Shown one piece after another: positions 9,476-19,639 of a DNA stretch of 64,000 bases (the stretch's first letter is position 1; each line of letters begins with the position of its first letter). The stretch covers positions 28,433 through 92,432 of the forward strand of contig CAZUCI010000002.1 of the NCBI GenBank assembly GCA_964619485.1. The letters run 5' to 3'. Origin of the DNA: UBA2882 sp964619485. Its GTDB lineage: Bacteria; Bacillota; Clostridia; Lachnospirales; Lachnospiraceae. The translations under genes were made by a program, and so were the position numbers. Under the pieces are notes generated by a model. That model saw only the letters and a list, made by a program, of their open reading frames with translations, did not search any database and was not told where the DNA came from.

Positions 9476-10843
9476 GTGGATACCAAAAAAGAAGCAATCC
9501 GCGACGCCAGACAGCTGGGAGTACCAAAAATGATGCTCCTTGGCTTACAGCATATGTTTGCCATGTTTGGTGCAACAATCTTAGTACCAATTCTTGTTAA
9601 CACTTATTTCGAGGGAGAGGGCTTATCCATTCAGGTTACTTTAATCTGTGCAGGTCTTGGAACATTATTTTTCCATGTGTGCTCAAAATTTAAAGTTCCT
9701 GCATTTTTAGGTTCATCCTTTGCTTTCCTTGGCGGCTTTGCCAGTGTAGCTGCTCTTGATACAGGAAAGTTTGCCGATATGACCATGGGAGAAAAGCTTC
9801 CATATGCATGTGGCGGTATTGTAGTAGCTGGTCTGCTCTACATTGTATTGGCTTTAGTCATCAAAGTAGTTGGTGTACAGAAGGTTATGCGTTTCCTGCC
9901 ACCTGTTGTCACAGGACCAATTATTATCTGTATTGGTTTAAGTCTCGCTCCAAGCGCAGTCAGCAATGCATCCACAAACTGGATTCTTGCAATTATCGCT
10001 TTGGCAGTTATTATTATCTTTAACATCTGGGGAAAAGGAATGTTCCGTATTCTTCCGATTCTTATGGGTGTTGTTATTTCCTACGTTGTAGCTATTATTA
10101 TGAATGCAGTTGGAATCACCAATCCTGATGGTTCTGCTATTCTTAATTTCTCATCTGTTGCATCTGCAAGCTTTGTAGGACTTCCACCTTTCCAGCTTTG
10201 CAAATTTGATATTACGGCAATCCTTGTAATGGCACCAATTGCTCTTGCAACTATGATGGAGCATATCGGTGATATTTCTGCTATTTCTGCAACTGTTGGT
10301 CAGAATTTCCTGGCTGATCCAGGCTTACATCGTACCTTGATCGGTGATGGTATTGCAACCTCGCTTGCAGCCATGTTTGGCGGACCTGCAAATACTACAT
10401 ACGGTGAAAATACCGGTGTATTGGAGCTCAGTCATGTTTACGATCCACGTGTCGTAAGAATCGCAGCAGGTTATGCAGTAGTGCTCAGCTTTATTCCAAA
10501 AGTAGCTGAGATTATTGGTTCCTTACCAGCATCTATTATTGGTGGAATCAGCTTCATGCTTTATGGAATGATTTCTGCAATCGGTGTTCGTAATATTGTT
10601 GAGAATCGTGTAGACTTCACAAAATCCCGTAACCTGATTATTGCAGCAGTCATCCTTGTCTGCGGTCTTGGTTTCTCCGGTGGACTTACCTTCACGATTG
10701 CCGGAACCTCCATCACATTGACTTCTCTTGCAATTGCAGCTATCGCAGGTATTCTCTTAAATGCCATTTTGCCTGGTAATGAGTACACCTTTAATTCGGA
10801 AGACGCAGCAAAAGTAAAAGAGATTGATGAAATTGAAAAGTAG
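9476..10843 (+). CDS. Uracil/xanthine permease (NCS2 family)
   Basis: 455 residues from this start, with about 14 membrane segments. NCS2 features are seen: GLQHMFAMFGATILVP near the start, FLPPVVTGPIIICIGLSL, the MMEHIGDI substrate motif with its Glu, and GGPANTTYGENTGVL with the second conserved Glu. The family imports uracil or xanthine with a proton; the sequence looks closest to UraA/PyrP-type uracil permeases. An ATG at 9449 is in frame but has no ribosome site; GTG 9476 has GGGAGGA eight bases upstream, so I prefer it. A strong terminator follows. Confidence 0.92.
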   Translation: MDTKKEAIRDARQLGVPKMMLLGLQHMFAMFGATILVPILVNTYFEGEGLSIQVTLICAGLGTLFFHVCSKFKVPAFLGSSFAFLGGFASVAALDTGKFADMTMGEKLPYACGGIVVAGLLYIVLALVIKVVGVQKVMRFLPPVVTGPIIICIGLSLAPSAVSNASTNWILAIIALAVIIIFNIWGKGMFRILPILMGVVISYVVAIIMNAVGITNPDGSAILNFSSVASASFVGLPPFQLCKFDITAILVMAPIALATMMEHIGDISAISATVGQNFLADPGLHRTLIGDGIATSLAAMFGGPANTTYGENTGVLELSHVYDPRVVRIAAGYAVVLSFIPKVAEIIGSLPASIIGGISFMLYGMISAIGVRNIVENRVDFTKSRNLIIAAVILVCGLGFSGGLTFTIAGTSITLTSLAIAAIAGILLNAILPGNEYTFNSEDAAKVKEIDEIEK

Positions 10844-10907
10844 GATTTAAATTGAAGAGTTGGATTCAAATTGAATCTTTGAGTTGAAGAGTTGAAATCC
10901 TTTTTAG

Positions 10908-10941
10908 ACCCTCGCCAGAGCATTAGCTGGCGGGGGTTTTT
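10908..10941 (+). terminator. Rho-independent terminator after the permease
   Basis: CCCTCGCCAG pairs with CTGGCGGGGG (one G-T pair) around a short AGCATTAG loop, followed by five T. It lies about 65 bases after the permease stop. Confidence 0.88.
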
Positions 10942-11683
10942 GTGAATGAAGACGGATGAAGTGAAGCATGTTTTGTCTGCTCTGTTGGGGAAATCATGAT
11001 GAGAGAAAGTAGATGAATCATAAAAATCACTGTACCTTCGCTGCCTAATATATTGAAAATGGTGTTATGTAAATCAATTGGGGCGTAGAGAAGATATAGA
11101 CAGGCCTGACGGAAAAAATATCGAAGCAAATTGGACGCTGGGAGAGGATAGCCTGCTGTAGCGTCCAAATTCATAGTGAGAATTGGCAAAAATGAGTTAT
11201 GCAAACAAGTTACGTAAACCAAATTGGACGTAGAAGAGAGAAATTTGTTACAGCGCCCAATGGGATCAATTATAATGCCATTTGCGGAGCGGCACAGGAG
11301 GAGATCGGGCTTGTTATGTGTCATTCAAAGAGCGCGCACAGGAGATCGGGCTTGTTATGTGTCATTCAAAGAGCGTGCACAGGAGATCGGGCTTGTTATG
11401 AGCTATTCGCGGAGCGCGCACAGGAAATTGAGCTCTATTAGGTGGCCTTCGCGGAACGGAATCCACAGGACATGTTACAGAAGATGATTCTCTTAAGAAA
11501 AAATAATACAAAAAATTACAGTAAAACAATTGCTATTTTCATAAAAATATGATATTGTCAATTTACTTTCTAAATACAAACAATTCTTTCGTTTCTAAAT
11601 CAGCAATTTAAAACGATGCAGAACAATCTTCAATTATTCCAACTTTTAATTAATTTAATATGAGATACAAGGGAGGCGGGTGC
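10942..11683. other. Gene-poor region with several repeat types
   Basis: About 740 bases with no supported gene. It holds degenerate copies of a unit running GTTAYGTAAAYCAA-TTGGRCGTAGARGAG (near 11064 and 11209) and an inverted repeat AATTGGACGCT/AGCGTCCAAATT (11129-11139 and 11160-11170), then the 41 bp tandem array described separately, then about 150 bases of AT-rich DNA before the pseudogene. Two overlapping open frames of 80 and 87 codons cover the array, but both have no ribosome site and their products are just repeats, so I do not call them. Confidence 0.6.
11284..11466. repeat. 41 bp tandem repeat array (about 3 good, 2 degenerate copies)
   Basis: Units begin at 11300, 11341 and 11382, exactly 41 bases apart, each starting GGAGATCGGGCTTGTTATG. 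Units 1 and 2 differ at one base; unit 3 diverges in its second half (AGCTATTCGCGGAGCGCGC). Partial units flank both sides (GCGGAGCGGCACAGGAG before and CTTCGCGGAACGGAATCC after). Local GC content is well above the AT-rich flank. Confidence 0.9.
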
Positions 11684-12463
11684 ATGCTATATGAGTATTC
11701 GTGCAAAAAATATCCGATTTTGAAAAAGGAAGTACGCCAGCTGGAGGAGGAGCTGAAGCATTTACCGGAGGGCAATATGTATGTTTGCCATAATGGTAAA
11801 TACAAAAAGTATTATATGACAGATGGCAAGTGCTCAACCTATATTCCCAGGAAGGACTACGAAATGGCAAAAGCCCTTGCGGTAGGTAAATATAAGCGGA
11901 TAAGCTTAGAGGAAAAGGCAGCAGAGCTTAAGCTGATGGAACAAATCACGGAACGCCTGGGGAAAAAGCAGGTGAAAAGAAAACAGATGCTTGCGGAAAA
12001 TTCTGCATATGGTGAGCTGCTGAGTGAAGCGATAAAAGAGCACATGAAAAGTGAGTGGTCAAATCAGGTATATGAAAAAAATCCAAATTTTAAAGAGCAT
12101 CTGGTTCACAGGACGCTGGAGGGTGAATTTGTCAGGTCAAAATCAGAGGTTATCATTGCCAATTCCCTGTTCTTAAATCATATCCCATATCGATACGAGT
12201 GTGCACTTCAATTAGGTGACGTTACGCTTTATCCGGATTTCACAATTATGCATCCACAGACAGAGTAAATCTTTTTTTACGAGCATTTTGGATTAATGGA
12301 CAATGCCGTCTACTTTGAAAAGACGATGGCAAAGATTAAGCTTTATAGTCAATATCAGATTTTTTTGGGAGTCAATTTAATCACCAGCTTTGAAACAAAG
12401 GACCAGCCAATTGATTCGGAAAAAATTGAACGGCTGATTCAAATGTATTTTGTACAAAACTGA
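11684..12463 (+). pseudogene. Hypothetical protein gene interrupted by an in-frame stop
   Basis: ATG 11684 has GGGAGG seven bases upstream and opens a frame of 194 codons ending in TAA at 12266-12268. The same frame continues past this stop for another 65 codons without interruption to TGA 12461-12463, and the continuation reads like native protein (YEHFGLMDN, then an amphipathic helix and a NLITSFETK strand). The first part ends in YPDFTIMHPQTE, so the break falls in the middle of a PD-(D/E)XK-like pattern (YPDF...EHFG). The N-terminal half is a Lys/Glu-rich coiled region. I infer a recently inactivated gene, or a single-base sequence error. Exact function of the family unknown. Confidence 0.75.
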
Positions 12464-12549
12464 ATTAATTCCACAAATCAATCATCAGACTATTGATTTA
12501 CCTCTCACAATATTAGAAAATAGAAAAAGAAAGTAAGAGGAGCAGACAA

Positions 12550-15500
12550 ATGTCATTACGTTTTTGTATCGGGCCTTCCGGGGCGGGGAAAAGCACCAGA
12601 GTATATGAAGAGATATTGAAAAGAGCAGAAGCCGACAGAAGCGGCCATTATCTGATAATTGTGCCGGACCAGTTTACCATGCAGACACAGAAGGTTTTGT
12701 GCCATATGGCCAGCTGCGGTGGAATTATGAATGTGGAGGTTTTAAGCTTTTCAAGGCTCGCACACCGCATTTTTGAGGAAATGGGAATCGAGAGTCTGCC
12801 AAAGCTGGATGACACTGGCAAAAATCTGATTCTGCGCCGTGTCGCAGGGGAAGTGGAAGAGAAGCTGACGGTTATTGGAGCCAACATGAGGAAGGTCGGC
12901 TATATTGCACAGGTAAAGTCTATGATTTCGGAATTTTCCCAGTATGGGATAGCGCCGGGAGACATGGATGAGTTTATTCAATTGAGTGAGAAAAAGGGAA
13001 ATCTTCACGCAAAGCTGCAGGATTTAAAGCTTTTATATGAGGAATACCAGAAATATATAAAAGGACATTTCATTACTACGGAGGAAACTGTCGATCTTCT
13101 GCGTGAGCAGGTGCATCGTTCCAGAATACTGAAAGACAGTGTGATTGTATTTGACGGCTTTACAGGCTTCACCCCAATACAGGATCAGCTTCTGAGGGAG
13201 CTTTTACAGTATGCTAAGGAAATGATTGTGACACTGATTGGCGACAGCCGGGAACAGTTAGCCGGGGCTGTCCGTGAGGAATCTCTGTTTTATCTTTCGG
13301 CAAAAACCTATCATAAGCTGGAAAAGCTTGCGGCTGATGTGGGGGCTGTGCGCGGGGAGGATATTGAGCTTGTGAAACGTCCGGTTCGGCGTTATGAAAA
13401 TAATGCTCAGCTTTCCCACCTGGAGCAGAATCTGTTTCGTATGAAGCAGTCGAGGATGATTCTGGAGCAGGCATCAGCTGATATGGAACAGGCAGCAACC
13501 GACGCGAATCAGGCATCAGCTGATAAGCAGGAGGAAAAAAATATTTCGATTCTGCAGCTTCCGGACCCGAAGGCAGAGGTTAGCTGGTGTACCGGAGCAA
13601 TCAGGAGACTGATTCGGGAAAAGAATTACAGCTATCGGGACTTTGCAGTCATTACCGGCGATTTACAGACCTATGGGCATTTGCTGAAGGAGGGATTTGC
13701 AGCGGATGGGATTCCACTTTTCCTGGATCAGAATGTGAGTCTGCTGAAGCATCCGTTTATGGTGTTTTTGAGTAGTATGCTGCGTATGCTCACCAGCGAT
13801 TTTTCCTATGAAAATGTAATGGTATTCCTGCGGACAGGCTATCTGGATTTCCAGGAGGAGGAAATAGATGGTTTTGAGCTGTATCTAAAACGCTTCGGTA
13901 TTCGCGGAAAAAGAAATTATGAAAAAATGTTTGTCAGACCGGATAAAAATCTGACAGAACTGAACGGGATGAGGCAGAAGCTGATGGAAGCCATTGCACC
14001 GCTTCTGGGCTGTAAACAGACAGCTGAGAGCTTTACAGAGGCATTGTATGACATCTGCGTCAGCCTGGATATTGAGCAAAAGATCAAGGGGCAGGCAGAG
14101 AAATTTAAAGAACAGGGGAATCTGGTACGAGCCAGGGAGTATGAGCAGGTCTATGGAGCAGTCATGGGATTGTTTGATCAGATTTATGAGCTGCTGAAGG
14201 AAGAAATGCCACTGGAAGAGTACGGAGAAATTCTTAAGGCCGGCTTTGCTGAGCTGAAGGTGGGAAGTCTGCCACAAAGTATTGACCAGGTGGTGGCCGG
14301 TGATCTGGAGCGAACAAGATTGAAGCCTGTCAAAGTCTTATTTATTCTGGGGGTAAACGATGGAATTATTCCCGGAGGAGGCGGAAGTGGTGGTCTGCTT
14401 TCTGATTTGGAGAGGGGATTTTTGCTGGATGCCGGAATTGAGCTGGCGCCCACACCAAGGCAAAAAGGGTTTGAGGAGAGAATGTATCTGTATATGAATA
14501 TGACACAGCCCGCTGAAAAGCTCTTTTTAAGCTATGCCAGAATCAACATGGCAGGTGAAACCATCCGCCCTTCTTATTTAATCCGATCGGTAGAAAAGCT
14601 TTACGAGGGTCTTGAGATAACCTGTATTGACAATCTGGATCAGATGGAAGCGGTGGAGAGCAGAGAGAGCGGAATGATTCTGTTTGCCAGACTTCTGCGG
14701 GAATACGCTGCAGGAAATCTTACCAAGGACAACAGAGACCTCTTTTTTGGATTGGCAGAGACCTACTATCAGACACCGGAGTTTTCAAAGCTTCTGGAAG
14801 CCGCATTTTATCACTATGAGGCGCTTCCAATTTCACAGGAAAATGCAAAGGCGCTGTTTGGAGAGATACTTCGCACAAGCATCAGCAGGCTGGAGCAGTT
14901 CTCGGCCTGTGCCTATGCTCATTTTCTGAAATATGGGCTGAAATTGCAGGAGGAAGAAGCGTTCTCCTTTGAATCCGTGGATATGGGAAATCTTTTTCAT
15001 GAGACTCTGTATGAATATGGAAAATTTCTGCCGGAGAGCGGCTATACCTGGTTTACCTGCCCGGAGGATGTTATGGATTCCTATGTGGAGAAAAAGGTGG
15101 AGGCATTTGCAGCTACCTATGGTGGAACGATTCTGTATGATAACGCCAGAAATGAGGCAATGATTCACCGGGTAAAAAATATCCTTAAGACAACGCTGCA
15201 TACCCTGTCCTTTCAATTAAAAAAGGGCGTGTTTGAGCCTGCTGGCTATGAGATTCCCTTCTTTGGGGAAAGTACCCTTGCTGATGGCAGCAGGGCAGAG
15301 CTCTATGGTAAGATTGACCGTATGGATACCGCCTCCGTAGACGGCAAAACCTATGTAAAAATATTGGATTATAAATCCGGCAGACATCAGTTTGATCTGG
15401 TCCGGCTCTTTTATGGACTGGATTTGCAGCTGGCAGTTTACATGAATGCAGCTTTAAAAAGGCAGAAGTCGCTGCATCCGGGAGATGAGATTATTCCGGC

Positions 15501-15993
15501 TGCGATTCTTTACTATCAGCTGGAGGACCCCATGGTGGAGGGAGCAGCAGGGGATGGTCCGCAGGTCATTTTGGAAAAGGTGCATGAAAAGCTGAAGGTG
15601 GAGGGACTGATTAATGAGTCGGATGAAGTGCTTTCCCTGTTAGATACGTCCATGACGGAGGAATCCCAGGTTATACCGGTCAAACGTAAAAAGAGCGGTG
15701 AGCTTTCAGCGTCATCACAGACAGCGCCAAGGGCAGATTTTGATTTGATCGGGGAGTATGCCAGCTGGAAAATCAGTGAGATAGGAAAAGAAATCAGAGA
15801 AGGAAATATTGAAGCGAAGCCCTATGATGGAGAGCTCAGCGCCTGCACCTACTGCGGGTACCGTTCTATTTGCGGCTTTGAGGGAAGAATGCCGGGCTAT
15901 GAGAGCAATCACGGCGAGTATACAAAGGAGCAGGCACAGGAAGAGATGAAAAAACTGCTTGGGAAAGCTTCTGACGGAAAGGAGGTAGAGTAA
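12550..15993 (+). CDS. addB: AddB, helicase-exonuclease subunit B
   Basis: 1147 residues, the normal size. Walker A GPSGAGKST is at residues 8-16. The C-terminal nuclease domain shows ILDYKSG, and four Cys for the 4Fe-4S cluster are visible: one in SACAYAHFLKYG near residue 784 and three in CTYCGYRSIC near residue 1100. With AddA it resects double-strand breaks and hands the 3' strand to RecA. Between residues about 305 and 330 there is a short Ala/Asp/Gln repeat (ASADMEQAATDANQASAD), an unusual low-complexity insertion. addA follows with one base between stop and start. Confidence 0.96.
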   Translation: MSLRFCIGPSGAGKSTRVYEEILKRAEADRSGHYLIIVPDQFTMQTQKVLCHMASCGGIMNVEVLSFSRLAHRIFEEMGIESLPKLDDTGKNLILRRVAGEVEEKLTVIGANMRKVGYIAQVKSMISEFSQYGIAPGDMDEFIQLSEKKGNLHAKLQDLKLLYEEYQKYIKGHFITTEETVDLLREQVHRSRILKDSVIVFDGFTGFTPIQDQLLRELLQYAKEMIVTLIGDSREQLAGAVREESLFYLSAKTYHKLEKLAADVGAVRGEDIELVKRPVRRYENNAQLSHLEQNLFRMKQSRMILEQASADMEQAATDANQASADKQEEKNISILQLPDPKAEVSWCTGAIRRLIREKNYSYRDFAVITGDLQTYGHLLKEGFAADGIPLFLDQNVSLLKHPFMVFLSSMLRMLTSDFSYENVMVFLRTGYLDFQEEEIDGFELYLKRFGIRGKRNYEKMFVRPDKNLTELNGMRQKLMEAIAPLLGCKQTAESFTEALYDICVSLDIEQKIKGQAEKFKEQGNLVRAREYEQVYGAVMGLFDQIYELLKEEMPLEEYGEILKAGFAELKVGSLPQSIDQVVAGDLERTRLKPVKVLFILGVNDGIIPGGGGSGGLLSDLERGFLLDAGIELAPTPRQKGFEERMYLYMNMTQPAEKLFLSYARINMAGETIRPSYLIRSVEKLYEGLEITCIDNLDQMEAVESRESGMILFARLLREYAAGNLTKDNRDLFFGLAETYYQTPEFSKLLEAAFYHYEALPISQENAKALFGEILRTSISRLEQFSACAYAHFLKYGLKLQEEEAFSFESVDMGNLFHETLYEYGKFLPESGYTWFTCPEDVMDSYVEKKVEAFAATYGGTILYDNARNEAMIHRVKNILKTTLHTLSFQLKKGVFEPAGYEIPFFGESTLADGSRAELYGKIDRMDTASVDGKTYVKILDYKSGRHQFDLVRLFYGLDLQLAVYMNAALKRQKSLHPGDEIIPAAILYYQLEDPMVEGAAGDGPQVILEKVHEKLKVEGLINESDEVLSLLDTSMTEESQVIPVKRKKSGELSASSQTAPRADFDLIGEYASWKISEIGKEIREGNIEAKPYDGELSACTYCGYRSICGFEGRMPGYESNHGEYTKEQAQEEMKKLLGKASDGKEVE

Positions 15994-15994
15994 A

Positions 15995-18900
15995 ATGGCA
16001 GTGAAATATACCAGTGATCAACAGAGAGTTATTGATGAAAGAGGCGCAAATATTCTGGTGTCAGCGGCAGCAGGCTCCGGTAAAACTGCGGTTCTGGTAG
16101 AGCGTATTCTGAAAATCATCACAGACAAAGAGCACCCGGTTGATATTGACAGACTTTTGGTGGTAACCTTTACCAACGCTGCGGCAGCAGAAATGCGGGA
16201 ACGAATTCACGATGCCATTTTACGGAAGCTTCAGGATACACCGGAGGATACGAATCTGGCAAAACAGGCAATTCTGGTGCACCATGCACAGATTACAACC
16301 ATAGACAGCTTTTGCCGTTTTATTCTCATGAATCACTTTCAGGAGATTGGTCTTGATCCCGGCTTTTCCGTTGGAGACCCGGGGCAGATGCAGCTGCTGG
16401 CGAAGGACACCATGGAGCGGGTCATGGAGCGCGCCTGCGCCAAAACAACGTGGTATGAGGGAAGTGATGAGGACTTTATCAACCTCTGCGATGTTTTTGC
16501 CAAAAAGGGACGGGACGATATGGTTATGAATCTGGCAGAGAGACTGTATCAGTTTGTTATGAGTCTCCCCTGGCCGGAAAAATGGCTGAGGGAAGCGCTG
16601 CAGGATTATGAAGCGGCAACACTGGAGGAGTTTTTGATGCTTCCCTTTATTCAGGAGGGAGAAAGAAATGCAAGAAGACTGCTTCAGGAGCTGGTTGATT
16701 CCTATACAAAGGGAATCGAAATCTGTCAGGAGGGGGCGGGACCGGAGGCTTATATTCCGCTTTTTGAGGCGGAAAGGCAGAGCCTTGCGGACAGTTTGAA
16801 TACGAATTCCTACGAAGCCCTGGCCCAGGCTGTTTTAAGTATTACATTTGACCGTCTGCCAACAGTCAGAAAGGGAACTGCAGATGATGAAAAAAAGCTT
16901 CAGGCAAAAAATATCCGTGATGAAGCCAAAAAGCAGGTTGGAAATCTGAAGGACACCTTTTTCTTTGAGGATGTTGCCCTGATGTGGGAGGATATGCAGG
17001 CTGCGGGAAGAATACTTCGGCCTCTGATTTATCTGACACTGGATTTCATGAGGGAATTTGCAGCAAAAAAGGAAAAAGAGGGACTGATTGATTTTCACGA
17101 TATGGAGCATTTTGCCTTGAAGATTCTGGTGGATGCGGATGGCGCACCGACGGGGACGGCAAGACTTTATCAGGATTTTTATGAGCAGATTATGATTGAC
17201 GAGTATCAGGACAGTAACGAGGTGCAGGAGCTTCTGCTGTCCGTGATATCCAGAGAGTGGGGAGAGAGACCCAACCGCTTTATGGTGGGCGATATGAAGC
17301 AGAGCATTTATAAGTTTCGTATGGCCAGACCGGAAATTTTTCTGGAAAAATATGCGCGCTACCAGGCTGATAAAAAGCAGAATGTAAGAATAGATCTGAA
17401 GCAGAATTTCCGAAGCAGAGCACAGGTGGTGGATTTTGTAAATGCTGTGTTTTATCCGCTGATGTGTCAGGAGGTTGGTGGGATTACCTATGATGACAAT
17501 GCGGCCCTTTATGTGGGGGCGGAATATCCGGAAGCAGCCGATGGAAAGCAGGATTATTTCAGACCGGAGCTTTTAATTTTTGAAAAGAAAAAGGAGCAGA
17601 CAAATACTTCGGAGGAGCTCTCTAATCAGGAGGGTGAGGCCAGAATGATTGGGAAGCGTATAAAAGAGCTGATGAAGGATGGACTGGTGGCGGATGGAGC
17701 CGGTGGGCTAAGAGACGTTCACTATAGTGATATGGTTGTTTTGGTGCGTTCCACCACAGGTCTGATGGAGGAGCTTCAAAAGGTATTGGTCAGAGAAGGA
17801 ATTCCGGCAAGTATACCATCGAGGACCGGTTACTTTTCAGCCAATGAGGTTCAGATTCTCCTTAAGCTTATCGAGGTGATTGTAAATCCCAATCAGGATA
17901 TTGCCCTGGCAGCGGTTTTGAAATCTCCCTTTGGCGGATTTGATGACAATGAACTGGCCTGTATCGGTGCCATAAGGAAGGAAGAGCAGGAAAGCCTGTC
18001 CTTTTATGAAAAGCTTTGTCTCTGGGGAACAGAAAAGGGAAACGCATTTGTGGAGAAGCTTGACAGATACCGGGCATTGTCAAAAACGGAGGCTGTTCAT
18101 GATCTTTTATATGAAATTCTCAGAGAAAACCGTTACCTCGACTACGTGACGGCTCTGCCGGCGGGAGCCATTCGGAAAGCCAATGTGGAGATGCTTTTAC
18201 AGAAGGCACTGGAGTATGAGAACAGCCAGATGCACGGACTCTTTGGTTTCCTGCGCTACATGAAGCAGCTGGAAAAATATGAAGTGGATTATGGAGAGGG
18301 CAGTGAGGAGAACGGAGACAGTGTACGCATTATGACAATTCATAAGAGCAAGGGACTGGAATTTCCAATCTGTTTTGTCGCTGGATTGTCAAAGCGTTTT
18401 AACAGAAGGGATCTCACCGGCTCCATGCTTTTGGATACCGATATGGGTGTGGGAATGGAATACCGCAATCTGGATACGCGTGTGATTCGCAGGACCATTA
18501 AGCAGAAAATTGTGGCTGATAAAATGAAGAGGGATGAGACAGGGGAAGAGCTGCGTGTCTTATATGTGGCGATGACCAGAGCAAAGGAAAAACTGATTCT
18601 CACAGGAACATTGGATGATGTGGAGAAGGTACAGGAGGACTGTCGTGCCGGAAACCTGGGAGAATTGGAAAAAGCAGTGCAGGAAAGAAAAGTGAGATCT
18701 GGTGCCATACTTGGCGCCTCCGGTTTTATGCGTATGATCATGGAGGTATTGTCTCTTTATGGGGACTGTGAAGAAAAGCTTCCACAGATGAAAATCTATC
18801 ATGAGGACGATCTGCAGATTGCTGATGCGGTGCAGAGTCTTCAGAGAGAGGGCGGGCGAAAGCTTTTGCTACAGAGCCTTCAGCAGAGCGGGAACACAGT

Positions 18901-19639
18901 CCCAACCTCAGAGATTGCCATGGAGCTGTCAAAGCGGATTCACTTTCCCTATCCCCATGAAAATTTAAAGGGGTTATATACCAAAACCAGTGTATCTGAG
19001 CTGAAGCTGGCGGCACTTCACGAGGACGAACAGACTCAGGTGATTTTTGAGACAGAGCGGGAGGAAGCAGTGGTTCCGGAATTTAGAAAGGAAAAGAAGG
19101 AAGCCGGTGGCGCAACAAGAGGAAGTGCTTATCACAGACTTCTGGAATTGCTTGATTTTGAAAAATTTCTATCCTGCGAAAACAGAGAACAGCTGTTGAA
19201 AGAGCTAAGGGTACAGGAGGCGGCAATACTCACAGAACGGACAATGAGCCAGCAGGAGATTGCGCTGGTAAGTGAAGAAAAAATTCTTTCATTTTTACAG
19301 AGCGATGCGGCAGTGGATATGGGGAAGGCAGCAGAAAAAGGCATGCTGTTCAAGGAACAGCCCTTTGTCATGGAGCTGCCGGCCAGAAGAGTGAATCCGG
19401 ATTTCCCCAAGGAGGAAACCGTTCTGATTCAGGGTATTATTGATGTTTACTATATTCGTGATGGAAAAGTGACTCTTTTGGATTACAAAACAGACCGTGT
19501 GGCAAAAAAAGAGGATCTGATAAAACGTTATCAGACCCAGCTTGATTATTATAAAGAGGCCCTGGAAAGGCTTACAGGTCAGGAGGTTGCAGAGGTGCTG
19601 ATTTATTCCTTTGCCTTCTCTAAATCACTTGCCATCTGA
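15995..19639 (+). CDS. addA: AddA, helicase-exonuclease subunit A
   Basis: 1214 residues. UvrD/Rep helicase core: Walker A AAAGSGKTAVLVERI at about 24-38, VVTFTNAAAAEMRERI, IDEYQDSN (Walker B), RIMTIHKSKGLEF and VAMTRAKEKL. The C-terminal RecB-like nuclease has TRGSAYHRLLELL and LLDYKTDRV with catalytic Asp and Lys. Works as a heterodimer with AddB. The 3' end overlaps the convergent glycosyltransferase gene by 37 bases. Confidence 0.97.
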   Translation: MAVKYTSDQQRVIDERGANILVSAAAGSGKTAVLVERILKIITDKEHPVDIDRLLVVTFTNAAAAEMRERIHDAILRKLQDTPEDTNLAKQAILVHHAQITTIDSFCRFILMNHFQEIGLDPGFSVGDPGQMQLLAKDTMERVMERACAKTTWYEGSDEDFINLCDVFAKKGRDDMVMNLAERLYQFVMSLPWPEKWLREALQDYEAATLEEFLMLPFIQEGERNARRLLQELVDSYTKGIEICQEGAGPEAYIPLFEAERQSLADSLNTNSYEALAQAVLSITFDRLPTVRKGTADDEKKLQAKNIRDEAKKQVGNLKDTFFFEDVALMWEDMQAAGRILRPLIYLTLDFMREFAAKKEKEGLIDFHDMEHFALKILVDADGAPTGTARLYQDFYEQIMIDEYQDSNEVQELLLSVISREWGERPNRFMVGDMKQSIYKFRMARPEIFLEKYARYQADKKQNVRIDLKQNFRSRAQVVDFVNAVFYPLMCQEVGGITYDDNAALYVGAEYPEAADGKQDYFRPELLIFEKKKEQTNTSEELSNQEGEARMIGKRIKELMKDGLVADGAGGLRDVHYSDMVVLVRSTTGLMEELQKVLVREGIPASIPSRTGYFSANEVQILLKLIEVIVNPNQDIALAAVLKSPFGGFDDNELACIGAIRKEEQESLSFYEKLCLWGTEKGNAFVEKLDRYRALSKTEAVHDLLYEILRENRYLDYVTALPAGAIRKANVEMLLQKALEYENSQMHGLFGFLRYMKQLEKYEVDYGEGSEENGDSVRIMTIHKSKGLEFPICFVAGLSKRFNRRDLTGSMLLDTDMGVGMEYRNLDTRVIRRTIKQKIVADKMKRDETGEELRVLYVAMTRAKEKLILTGTLDDVEKVQEDCRAGNLGELEKAVQERKVRSGAILGASGFMRMIMEVLSLYGDCEEKLPQMKIYHEDDLQIADAVQSLQREGGRKLLLQSLQQSGNTVPTSEIAMELSKRIHFPYPHENLKGLYTKTSVSELKLAALHEDEQTQVIFETEREEAVVPEFRKEKKEAGGATRGSAYHRLLELLDFEKFLSCENREQLLKELRVQEAAILTERTMSQQEIALVSEEKILSFLQSDAAVDMGKAAEKGMLFKEQPFVMELPARRVNPDFPKEETVLIQGIIDVYYIRDGKVTLLDYKTDRVAKKEDLIKRYQTQLDYYKEALERLTGQEVAEVLIYSFAFSKSLAI

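Noticed and set aside
11284..11466. CRISPR array
   Set aside because: The units are tandem without unique spacers, period 41, with no cas genes in the window.
11199..11487. Two overlapping ORFs of 80 and 87 codons
   Set aside because: They cover the tandem repeat only, lack ribosome sites, and have repeat-made products.
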